A stretch of DNA of 64,000 nt from Oikopleura dioica. Its lineage: Eukaryota > Chordata > Appendicularia > Copelata > Oikopleuridae. Of the stretch, positions 10,537 to 21,600 are shown in pieces. The notes beneath the pieces were generated by a model. It was not told the DNA's origin. It worked only from the letters and a program-made list of their open reading frames with translations, and searched no databases. The stretch's first letter is position 1. Each line of letters opens with the position of its first letter. A program made the translations under genes and the position numbers. The stretch is from assembly GCA_907165135.1 (NCBI GenBank), contig OU015567.1, forward strand, positions 14,513,001 to 14,577,000, given 5' to 3'.

Positions 10537-13500
10537 TAATATCAAAACCAGATGAGCTTATTTCAAATGGAAAGCAATTCGAGTTTATTTCGACACTTCT
10601 TTCTGCAGATTTGAATAAATTTTCTTTTTGATATCTTTGTTCTGTCGCTGGCGCTTGAGCTGTTGCTTCTTTATAAGCGCCTTGTACTTTTCTGTTCGAG
10701 CCTTCGAATCTGCCTTTCGTTTTTCTTTTCTCTCGTTTTGCGCTGCTCCCAGAATATTGAACAGAGCGGCAACCTAGAATAATGGTTTTGTAAACGGAAA
10801 TCATCGATGAGAATTTCACCTTCTTGTCTTTCTCTTCTCTGATGACAGGCACTCTCGAGGCCTTGTTTACGCCTGCAATCTGTTTCTGCTGATTTTTCAT
10901 CTTCGTTTTGAAAGGAAGATCCTTCTTTAGTTCCTTTGGCAACACCAATTTGTTAAACACGCGTTTCTTTCGTTGGACAGGTTTGTAAAGCGAGTCTGAT
11001 CGCTGCTTGAGCTTGATGTCTCGCTCCTTTCGGATTTCTCCGGCGGTTTTCAGTCCTTGCCAATCGGATTTCTTTGACTCTTCCTATTACCAACAGAATC
11101 AGAGAAGCATAAAAAAGGATAAATTACCTGTAACAAGTTTGTGACCGGCAGATACATCGACGGAATCGCCAAGTTTACCCAAGTCTTGCAGAAGATAATA
11201 TCAGAGTATTGCACTCGATCTTCGAAGGTTATTCTGACAACGCCCTCCGGCTTCCGTAGTGACTTTTTGATGATGCCTCGGATTCCAGAAACAGTTCGAA
11301 CTTGCGCTCCTTCAAACTTGGCGGCCTCAATTTGACTTGTGAACATATCCTTAACGAATGCCGTATTTTTGTAGACCTTCATTGGGTAACCGATCAGCTT
11401 GAGTTTCTTGACGACCTTGGCAGAGTGATCCTGGTGAAGCACTTAATAACAATTTTTTTAAAAATAGTCGTTTACAGTTCTTACCTGTTCCAGTTGCACA
11501 AATTCTAAAGCCAGGTTGTCCATTCGCCATTTTCTGAACAGCTAAGAAACCAGTTCCTTGTGGCGCGACTGGAGCCAAAGTGGTCGCCCAGCAGTGCATA
11601 TGTTCTGGCGTATACTTCAGGAATCTCTGCCTCATGTTGTGATCCTGCATGTAGTAGAGCGGCATGGTCTGGAATCTTCTCCATCCGAGAGAGACAATTA
11701 ATGGATCTCGCGATTTGAGTACTGGGCGAGGGAACCATCGATGTCTTTTAATTCTCATCTGCACAGTACTCCTCTGTTGTTCGGAAGGGAGAAGACCTCC
11801 GACGATTAGAGGGTATTTAATTTCCATGTTTTCAAGGAATTCTGCGGGAAAGTTCTCGAATTCCATGCGAAGATAGAGTCCAGCGCGGTAGCCTTCGTAG
11901 TTGATTCTCAAATCATCGGCTAGATCGGCAAATTCACTAAACTGTGATGAGAAATTAGTTGATGAAGTCTCATTACTTTTTATTTCTAGCTGCAATGGCT
12001 TCAGTTTCCTTCTTCCACTCTTCGAAAAAACCAGCTGTTGGATCACCCTTATCATCGTATTCTTGGTTGAAGGCCTCTTTCAATTTTTGTTTCTTTTCCC
12101 AGATTTTCTGTTTCTTCGTCTTCTCGTCTTCTTTGCTTTCTTCAACCTCCATAGCTTCAGTTTCCTCTTCTTCAAAGCCATCATCATTTTCTTCTGAGCC
12201 TAAAAAACGTTACTATCTGATATTGTAATGATTCAATACCGCTCTCGTCGTCCAAAGATTTCTCTAAATCTTCAAAATCGCCATAAAGGGCATCATCTTC
12301 TTCCAGTAATTTTTCGGCATCTTCCTCACCCCAGTCCCCCGTAACAAAGCTGTCCTTGATCATAGCGGCTAATTGCTCAACTCTCGATAGAATGTCATCC
12401 TCATCATCAATAGCATTTGTGGCGATAAAGGGCTTTTTCGTCTCGTCCTTGTCATTGATTTCACTCGATTTTTCCATGATCTTTACAAAGAAATCGCCGA
12501 CTTCTGATTTTTCTGTATTTTCTTGCAACTTTGTTGGGTCTGTATCGTAGACTAGTGCTTTTAGATTAACTGAAGATGATTGCCGAGCGTAAAAGCTATT
12601 GGAAGCACGTGTATGCATGTCATTCTTGAATGCGAGATCATCTTCTGACTCTGGTTCGCTTCCTTCAAGTTCTTGTTGCATTTCAAGAAGCTTGCCGTCC
12701 ATTTCATTCGCGTCAAAGTCTTCACCTTCTCCATCCGAATCCGAGGCCACTTCTCTTTTTTCGAGCCCTTCAATTTCGTCCTCGGACTCTTCTTCTTCTC
12801 CCGAGTTTTCGTCCTCTTCGTTGTCATCATCATCGTCGTCGTCTTCTTCGCCTTCAAAGTTTGCAGGTCGCCTCTCGACTTCATTACCACCGGCAAGAAG
12901 TGTCAGCAATTCGCCTCCGCTCTCTTTCATTTTTGACTGGAGATTAGCATCAGCCATTTTGTTCAGAAACTCTTCTCCTTCTCTTGGCCCGTCATGCTCT
13001 GCCTTGTCAACGTCGAGGTAGACTGCGTCTTTGTCGTACATGAATCCTCCTTGTCCGGTCAAAGGAGCGTAGAGGATTCTCTCCTTCTGATTCAAAGATC
13101 GTTTTTTCTGTTCTTTCGGAAGGGGTGCTGGGTCAGGAAGATGCGTCACAGAAGACGGCACGAAGTCACCAACACCGGCGATATGAACATGATAAGAAGG
13201 ATTCATATGAGCTCCTCTTGAGAAGCCATAAAGAGCAACGGTTCTATCCGTTTTCTTATTCTTTGAGAGCTCCTCGGGATCTGTGAGATCCTCAACTCTG
13301 TCGACGAGAACATATGGATGATTTTGGCGCCACATGATCGGACGAAATTTGATAACGGAAATGAAACGGGCAAGATTGGAAATTTCCTGATTCATGTACT
13401 GGCCTTCTTGGGCAAGACGAGAGAGGTAGAAGAGTTTTGCGCCTTGGTACAGTTCTGTCCAAAAACGATGCTTGAGCTTCGTTTTGATTTTCTTTTGCTT

Positions 13501-14155
13501 ATCGCCAACTGGGACGAGATCAAGATGAGTGAGGACTCCCATTACTCTTGGCATACCATGGACTTGCGCGACGTTTAAAAACTCAAACACCTCCATTTCA
13601 AAGCCGAAACTAGCGTCAACCATCAAAAGAACCAAATCAGCAACTTTTGCGATGTCAATCATCGAGTTCAAGTCATTCGGACACTCGATGAAGGTGATTC
13701 TTCTGTATTTGCCCGAAACGACTGTTATCGGACCGTCCACACGATTCATCTTTTGTTTTGTGTAATGTTTCACGAGGGAGCGGACAAGGGTTGATTTTCC
13801 AACTTTTGCCGGGCCGACAATTGCGACGATTATTGGAGGCGGCTCGTCAGTTTCCCTCTTGACGACTGGGATAAAAGTCTTGTTGCTTTTCCTGTCTTGA
13901 GCAAGACGGAAGCCTTTGTTCATATTCACAGCGGATTGAACTCCAAAAGCCTAAAAATAATGAGATCTTTTCCAAAAGATTCTCCTCGAGTACCTTAGGA
14001 TTCCGCTTTTGTGAACCCGCACGTTCTTTTTCCTGGCGTTTTTCATCGATTTCGGAGTGAAACGAGTGCTCGGATTTGTTTGCCTTTTTATCGTGGCCTC
14101 GACCAGCTCGGGAGGCACGATGCTGTTTAGACTTTCGCTCCTCGTCACCGTCCAT
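10532..14155 (-). CDS. BMS1: ribosome biogenesis GTPase BMS1
   Basis: Nucleolar GTPase that acts with RCL1 in 18S rRNA maturation. Exon 1 (14155 to about 13995) is Lys/Arg-rich, as in the family. The main exon contains the P-loop GPAKVGKSTLVRSL, then ITFIECPND, LVLLMVDASFGFEMEVFEFL and a G4-like VLTHLDL, followed by YVLVDRVEDLTDPEE and a long acidic middle region with poly-Asp/Glu. The C-terminal AARP2CN/DUF663-type domain follows (about 11050-12055): LYLRMEFENFP, RIKRHRWFPRPVLKSRDPLI, SLGWRRFQTMPLYY and KLIGYPMKVYKNTAFVKDMF. The last exon is basic (KELKKDLPFKTKMKNQQKQ). About 1,080 residues, close to animal BMS1. Start lies 1 nt after AACCCTAG; the end is fused to the acceptor of the next gene. 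Confidence 0.93.
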
Positions 14156-14156
14156 T

Positions 14157-14159
14157 CTA
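14157..14159 (-). promoter_or_regulatory. trans-splice acceptor of the BMS1 cistron
   Basis: On the minus strand CCAAACCCTAG precedes A and the BMS1 ATG. The gap to the MAN2A stop is about 300 nt, larger than inside the downstream operon, so BMS1 may be the first gene of its own transcript. Confidence 0.55.
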
Positions 14160-14461
14160 GGGTTTGGAATAAGCTTGGGCCTAAAGATTGAATTTTTTTA
14201 AGTTTTGAAAGTAATTGCACATGATAAATGAATAGGTTTTGAAAATTGCGGAACAGTATTCATAGATAAAAATAGGTACTACAACTGGAACATATGAATC
14301 ATCGAACTGGCATTGAAATGTCTACATACACATGTCTAATCTCTACGATATTTTTCTATCATTACATATTCTTAGAAGCAGTAGAAATCGTCAGAACTTT
14401 TGGAAAAAGTACATGAAGAAACACACCAACTGATGAGAATCTATAATTCTCATCGAATAAA

Positions 14462-17400
14462 TTAGGCATTGAAATGGAAAACTTTGATCTTCATTGGCTC
14501 TAAATCGACCTCCTTCACATTTTCCTTCCTTGTATCGAGGAGCGTCAAGCTCGTTTCTGATGCTTTTGCATTTGAAAAAACTGAAAAGTTTCGTGATTGA
14601 AAGCTCGGCGAGTAAAATTTACCGTCGAGGGAAATGGGCCAAGAGGAGTCTTCAAGAGGAAGTATTTGCGAAAGGGAGCAGTCCGATCCATAGCGACGTA
14701 GAATAAGGGCCACTGAAATATTTGGGGAACCATTCACCCTAAAATTAGGAAGTTAGCTACACAAGTTTAGTTTTGCGCTTACTTGGTGGGTCTCAAGTTG
14801 ACAAGTTTGGCATCGTGAGGCAGTGGTGCTGAGGCTTTCAACCCAGTAAAAGATGAATCCTTCGTAACTGAACCAGTCAGAATCGAGGCAAGGAAGGGAG
14901 AATGCGTGTATTCTGATAGTCTGTTCGCATACGGCGACTAAACAGTTAGGACTTGTTTCAAACGATATTCATTTACCAGATAAATCGAATCAGCAGATGT
15001 AGAAGGTGATGTTGATTCAAGAAGAAGTTTGAAAGAACCTTTTGTAATTGAGTTGTCTTTGACTGGCTGGCCCATTCCTCTGGAATCATCTTGAGCGAGA
15101 GTCCTGTCGAGCCATATCTAAGAAAAAAGGTTGAAAGTGAGCCAATTTAAGTGATTTTTAATACCTCTATTTCACCATCCCTCTGGGAGGTAACACCAGA
15201 AGATTGTTGAGTAAGGATGGTCAATCGTTTTTGATTATCTAAAAGAATTTTATATTAGATTTAACAAAAAACTTTACCTTGAATGTAAGCAGAAGAGACA
15301 ATAGGATAAACATTTCCCTGAATCGTCAGTTTATCGTAATAAACCTTCTTTGTTATCGTCAGACCATTCAAATCAGTAAACAGCGTTCTGTGATTTTGAA
15401 CATCCGAACGGACCTGCATAACCATTTCGTAATTGGTCTCGCCTCTCACATCAACGAAGGTATCAATCAAAACAGCGCCAGAACTAACGCCACATTTGAC
15501 AACAGAAAGTCGATGCATAATTCGCTCAGCGCCGACTTGTACTTCGTCGATTACAGGACCGGAAATGATTCGGTATCCGCCTTTTTTAGTTTCAAAAGAC
15601 TTACAAGAATCTAAGAGTTAGACTCTAACATAATGCTGTCTTTCAAAACTATTCCTTGATCTTGCTGACCAAAAACAGGGACAGAAAGCTTGTCCGGTGC
15701 AAATAAATACGATCCAGAATTATCCTGCGAGTTTCCTCTTCCTCTGCAGCCATATTTGGCAAATTGCAATTGTGTCGAGTGCAATCTTCCATCGATACTG
15801 ATCTCCTTGAGAAGTCCATTTTTACCGTTGAGAATTACTTTAACATTTGGCGAGACCAGTTGAGGATCTCCGCTAACTCTGCTCGTTGAAAACTTAGATT
15901 CGATGTTGCTTCCGTCTGCGGATCCTCCAAGACTTATTTTCGCAAGAGGAACCTCTTGACTTGAGCTTGGACAAAGCTTTACTCGTCTCGTCGACAAGCC
16001 ATCGACATTGACCATGAGAAGGAGCTCGAAAGAGTTGCTGTCAGAAATTCTACCTTCAAAGTGGTCGTTCTTCACAACGTCCCACCATGGATTCAGTTGA
16101 GCAAGTGGCTTGCTTCCGTCCATGTACCTTGCCGAAATTTGATTGGAGTTAACTTTCACTCTAACAAGATCTTCTGTTTTGTGCAATAAAGAGTTGAATA
16201 CATCCAAGTAAGCACACCCTTCGCCGATTTCAACCGTCTTAGCGACTGGAAGCTTCCCTCTCTCGCTCAAGTCTTCTTCCAAATAATAAGCCACGACGTT
16301 TTCTTCTGAAATAGCCGAAAGAGTTTTCGAGTATGCTTCCTTTAAGTTTTTGTATCCCGAAAGAAGGTGATCAGCATAATCCCGATGGACAAAGTCCTTC
16401 TCTGTTCCAGTGATAGCATCGTGATGCTGGAACAAATCGACCTCACGTCTTCCCGCCCGAATTTTCTTGTAAATTTCATCAGCTACATTTGAAGCAATCT
16501 TGCCGCTGATAAGACCAATAGAGAGCATTGTATCCGATGCTTGCATCAAATGCTCTAGTCGTCGATCAAACCATTTTAAAAACGGCCTCGAGTTGAAGAA
16601 TCCTGTCCAATAATTAGTAGTTCGATCTGCGTATGAGAAAAAGTCTCCCGAGATAGATGGATTTTCCGCAATCGGGCGAGCTTTATCGACCAGAGCAAAG
16701 TAATCTTTTAATGTTCCGAACTTGGCCTCAGCATTCAATGTCGGAGTATTGCTGATAAACTCAAAGAGCTTCTCGTAATTTGTAAATTGCGCTTCTGCTT
16801 CAGCATCAGAATCATATCGGAAATCGTCGCCGAGAAGAGTGAGCACAACGCGGGTGTTTTCCTTGGTTCCTTTCGCATAGAGTTTGGATTTCTTACGATA
16901 TTGATCAAGAAGAACTCTTGCTCGCTCAGCAACGTTTGTTTTTGTAATTTCCACGGGTTCTTTTCGCCATGGACAAGTGACTGGCGGCGATACTTTGCGA
17001 AGTCTTCTGAAGTCGAACTGGCAGCAAACACTTGGATCTGGTCCGCAGGTGTGCGGCACATCGTAGGAGTAGAAAGGCATCATATGCGTGAAAGTTTCGT
17101 CCGAACCAGTATTATCGAATGATTGTCGCCAGTTGAATTCGAGAATGTTTTGCTCCGCAAAATGCTTCTTTACGACGTAATGAGTGCGCTGAATGAGCAT
17201 GTGGTCGATCCCAGCGAGATGGTTCAGATAAGCTGTTGTTGGAGAAGCTCCGAAGGTATCACAATTGTAGCCGTTTTTGGGATGATAGTCGAAATGCTTC
17301 TTGAGCCACTGATGTCCCTCGATCAGTTGATCCGACATTGCGAAGTAGTGGCTAGGCGCTTCTTCCGTCATCACCCAGCCGCCCGTTACGATTTCAATTT

Positions 17401-18127
17401 GACCGCTTTTGAGAAGTGTGGTAAAACGCGACTTGTAATCTTGACTAACACTCGGGTCATCAAACCACATATTCAAGAAGACCGTTTCCGCCCAAATAAA
17501 CTTTCTGAGCGGGTTTTTGGACAAGGCGTCGACAATCACCTTCAAAATCGTTCTGGTCTGTCCCGTGTAGTAGGTATCCAATGTCTTTACCCAGCCAGGA
17601 TCGTTGTGCGAGTGTGGCATCAGAATAATCTGCAGCTTGGTGTCCATCCATTCTGCATCGGTCGATTTTATCTCCCAGCCTTGTTTCCAAACGCCCCCAT
17701 CGCGGTCAACAAAGTCCCATTCTTCATAGAACTTGTCCACGTGATAGGTTGAGCCGGAGCCTCTGTAAGGAACAGTAGCTGCGCATTGACCATTGTCGCT
17801 TTTTGGAGCGAGGATTTTCTCGAACGGGCTTTTCAGCTGCGATTGAATTTCGGACAAAACGGCATCGTCGCCATTGTTGGTCTTTTCGACGTTTATCAAG
17901 ACGTCGAGCTTCTCTTTGATAGACGAGAGGATCTTGACATTGCCTCTTGCTTCGTCCTCTAACTGCTTGATCTTTGAGTTTAGGAGGGAGATTTCGTCTT
18001 CAATTGGTGGAATCTCCCGTAGTCCCTTTTCCGTCTCTTCTTTTGCCCTCGAAAAGGCCCAGAAAGAGTAGCAGATAAAGCAAAGAACGAGGAAAAACGC
18101 GAGGACAGAAGACTTGCGAATTCTCAT
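14462..18127 (-). CDS. MAN2A: Golgi alpha-mannosidase II, GH38
   Basis: Trims two mannoses from the hybrid N-glycan in the medial Golgi. It is a type II membrane protein: a short basic N-terminus, one hydrophobic anchor (residues about 8-26, SVLAFFLVLCFICYSFWAF) and a stem coiled coil. GH38 motifs in order are ILMPHSHNDPGW (zinc His/Asp), FIWAETVFLNMWF, VTGGWVMTEEAPSHYF, GYNCDTFGASPTTAYL (nucleophile Asp of the family D-x-FG block), MLIQRTHYVVKKHF and LFQHHDAITGTEKDFV. The main exon runs 18127 to about 15630; later short exons (about 15260-15590, 15130-15240, 14780-15120, 14462-14737) give the C-terminal beta domain, including TLFTDLNGLTITKKVYYDKL and NVYPIVSSAYIQ. The start codon overlaps the DPM2 stop as ATGA. 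A possible leader acceptor (GCAATCGCAG) lies 23 nt upstream inside DPM2. Confidence 0.9.
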
Positions 18128-18330
18128 TTTGAATTATGCGTGATAGTGACTGCGATTGCGATGAAAACCCAGAGAGCGGCAAGAAGAGTGACTGGCACCA
18201 AATAACGAATCTCAGGAAACAAAACTTCTAACAAGAGATTGCCCTCGATGAAAGGGCGAACGAGAATCCACGCGGTGAAGTAAGCAAAAGTCCCGAGAGT
18301 CGTTGCATGTAAGAAATGGGCGCTACTCAT
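18124..18330 (-). CDS. DPM2: dolichol-phosphate mannosyltransferase subunit 2
   Basis: Small regulatory membrane subunit that stabilises DPM1/DPM3 in the ER, making dolichol-P-mannose for N-glycans, GPI anchors and O-mannosylation. 68 residues, single exon, two hydrophobic helices: residues about 12-27 (TFAYFTAWILVRPFIEG, including the conserved Y-x-T-A-W and P-F-I/D words) and about 42-64 (YLVPVTLLAALWVFIAIAVTI). Size and two-helix topology match DPM2 (about 80 residues). It precedes MAN2A, another N-glycan gene, with an ATGA overlap. An AACTAG acceptor lies 14 nt upstream, but the first ATG after it opens a 6-codon frame; the DPM2 ATG is the second. Confidence 0.82.
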   Translation of the reverse strand: MSSAHFLHATTLGTFAYFTAWILVRPFIEGNLLLEVLFPEIRYLVPVTLLAALWVFIAIAVTITHNSK

Positions 18331-18623
18331 GCAAATCTGCCATTCTAGTTGTTTTTGTAAAGTATCGACTAGTACAGTACATTTCGAAGATGCAACGGAT
18401 TTTTGAGTTTAGGTAAAGTGGATTGACAGTGAAATTAAACGGGAACGAAAAAGAAATAAAATGATATTTTGAACTGAAGATGTATTTTGCATTGAAGAGT
18501 CGTTAATAAGTGGATAGGTAGATTCAAAAAATGAAGAAAGAATGAATGATTTGTTGTTTTCGAACTGGGATTTTGCGAAACAGTGAAAATGAAGAAATTT
18601 GTTTTGGAAATGAAGAAAAGAGT

Positions 18624-21600
18624 TTAGGACGTCCAACTGAATACACGTCCTCTGGAGTCGCCGGTGTAGAAGCGCGAGTGGTCGTGCGAGATGCCGAACG
18701 AAGTCACGCCGATTGAGGACTCGGAGTCGTTGCTCGGAAGAGCAAGTTTACTTCGCAAAACTAGACGCTCTTCCCAACAAGTTCCAGACATGCCCCAAGA
18801 AGATGCTCTGGAGCTCTCTTCTTGCGACGAGTTTGAGCTCAGACTGAATAACTGTCACTCGTCAATTCGAAAAGCGTTTTCTCACCTCGAGTTCCGACAG
18901 GGAACTAGTTCACGCGCCCAAACACGTATCGATCCGTCTGTGTGCCCGGATAGAACCATTCTCGGTCGTTCCCACTCTCGGCCAGCCGGTGCTCCAATAC
19001 ATGCGACTTTCTCCGTCTGCACAGAGCCTAAAAACGACAAATAAGTTTCCACAAAAGGAAGCTTTCAAACCTAATGGGTCGCCATTGATCGAGTAGACGG
19101 AAATCTGACGCGAGGAAGCAACGAAAATATCGCCAGTAATCCAGCATGCTTTTATGTCCATTATTTCGCTACTGTGGGTTCCCAACAATCGAATGATTTT
19201 GAAAGTCGATACATCCCAGATGTTCACTCTGCCATCTTTACAGCCAGATATCAACACGCCGTATTCTGGGAGACATCTCAGCGAGGTGATTAGATTTCTT
19301 AAAATAAGTTAGAAAGAAGCTATTTAGGATGATATTTACCCGTGGCCACGCATAACTCTCGCTAGCGATACTGATTTCTGTTTGAGATCAGTATGCCAAG
19401 CTGTTATAGAAGTATCTCTGTGACCGAGAAAAAGCAGCTCTTCTCCAAGAGTAGCAGCTACTGTAATCGGCGATCGGTACAGGTCTTCGAATATCGCGAT
19501 CGGCTTGAATTGGATTTATCGGATTTTTAATTTCAGTCATTTTACCTTTTCTGAATCAGAAGCAAGATATCTGATGGAGAAGTCTGGATTCTGCCAAAGA
19601 ACATCTTTGGTCGCCCCAGCTCTGATACGCCCGAACGGTAGAGCTTTCAGATCGCCTCGATCATTGATAAGAATCGAGCCAACTTTACCTGTTCGTTCTA
19701 TCAATGGTTTTTCGGAAGAACGAACTAAACAAGAAATAGACAATAAAGTCTTTATTTTTAATCAGACCTTGGTTGAGCTTGTGATAGAATGCATTCTTGA
19801 GTCCAGCAATCAAAGTAGCTTCGGCAATAGAAACTCTATTCCAAGGCCCTTTTCGTTGGGGATGAGGCTTGTTGAAGAGCTTCGTTGGAATTTGACCAAA
19901 ATTGTTGATGAATCCGATCGCGGCGTTTCTTTGAAGAGGATCTTGAATGCTGAAAACGTCGACTTGTCCTTCATAAAAGAGCGGATGGAAGAGATTGTGC
20001 ACGTCCAACGCAGCTTCGCCAGCTTGTTTGAAGCCGAATATCAGGTCTATCCACTGAGAGATATTTGACGAGACGTATGGACTTTCAAGAGCAGCTCGGT
20101 GAATCCTCACAAATTCCCTGGTGCTTCCTCGAGCCCATGTCGGAAGAACAACGTCGCCAAGTTCCGTCCCACTCTGCTTTTTGCCCAAGTCGAATTTATT
20201 TCTGTTTTCGAGGAATTCCGGGAGATAGAAAAACTCTGGAATGAGTTCTCTTACATCCGCGTTATTTCTCGTCGAAGCAGAGAGCCAGGCTTCCTTCACA
20301 GAATGAAACATGCGATCTGGCAAGTCGAAGTGGCCGCCTTGGAGGCGTAAGAAGAAGTCCGTGAAGGGCTCTGATCGGACAAGGAATGATGACACTAGAT
20401 GAGAGATTATCACATGAGAATACATTTTCCCTTACCAATCATTGCCGAGGAATAGTGCGTTCCGTAATAATAAGGCGATGTCTCGCTCCCAAGTTCACAC
20501 AGTTCCTTGTACCTCTTCCTAAACTGTGCAAGTCTGTCAGCTGCTTGTGCTCCCATTGGCAAAGAAAAGTCGCGGAATGTTTCTGATTTTGCAAAATCCA
20601 GCGCACTTGAATCATAATCGGCGATTACCCAAGGGAAAATCGGATACTGCATGAGATCGTTGTATGTTCGCCCAGCCCATGTGTTCAAAATGACGAGATA
20701 CTCAAAATTAGAGATTTCTCCGTTTTCCCACTTTTTCGTCAAACCGTCCATCATTTGAGAAGCATCGGCTGTTCTTGCTTGCGGAGCGTATTGGAGAAGA
20801 CGTTGGAGAGCTCTTTGACGCTCGTTCTTCTCGAAAGCCAGGAGGTAAGTTCTTCCGTTGGCAAGGAAGAGTTCGAGGCCAATCGGTTGAAGCAGGTACC
20901 GTCGCTTTTCAATATTTCTGATTTGATTGAGCGAAAATTTATTCACTTGAATCGGATTATCAGCTGGCGCTTCGTTTGTTCTTGTGGGAATCACAAACTG
21001 AGACTCTTCTTCCTTCATCCTCACAATTTCCTTTATCTTGTTATCTTTCGTTATTCCTAGACCATCGATGAGGTAAATTTTCTGCTTTCCGATGACAAGA
21101 AGACCCTCATGGGCGTCGAGTCCTGCCACTCGTCCGATTCTGTAGCTGTAGCGGACCTTATCTCCAGGCTCGAGGATTTTTCCAGAAATTTGAGGATTCG
21201 TTTCGGCGCCAAAGACATCTTGAGATGTTCCAGTTGGGGATAGAGGAGGTTCTTCGATCGGGGATAACGGTGGGCCAGAATCATCAGTGCTACTTGTGGA
21301 CACTTTTGGAGCATTTCCAAGTTTTGCCGCGATACTCTCGATTTCTATGGATTCTTGCTTCAATACCTCAACTTCTGAGGGGCTTCCAGTGCTTGATTGA
21401 CTACTGATTCTTCTGTGTTCTATATTTGGATTCTTCGCTCTATAGAACTCTTCGGAAAGGGATGAAGATGGCTTCTTATGTTTTCCAGGCAATCCACAAG
21501 AGCTTATTGGAGGGTAGTTTTCATAGAACTTTGTGTTTGGGACCATCAGCCGTCTTGTTCGCGCTGGACCCTCTGATGTATCGAGCATCCAGCGAACAAA

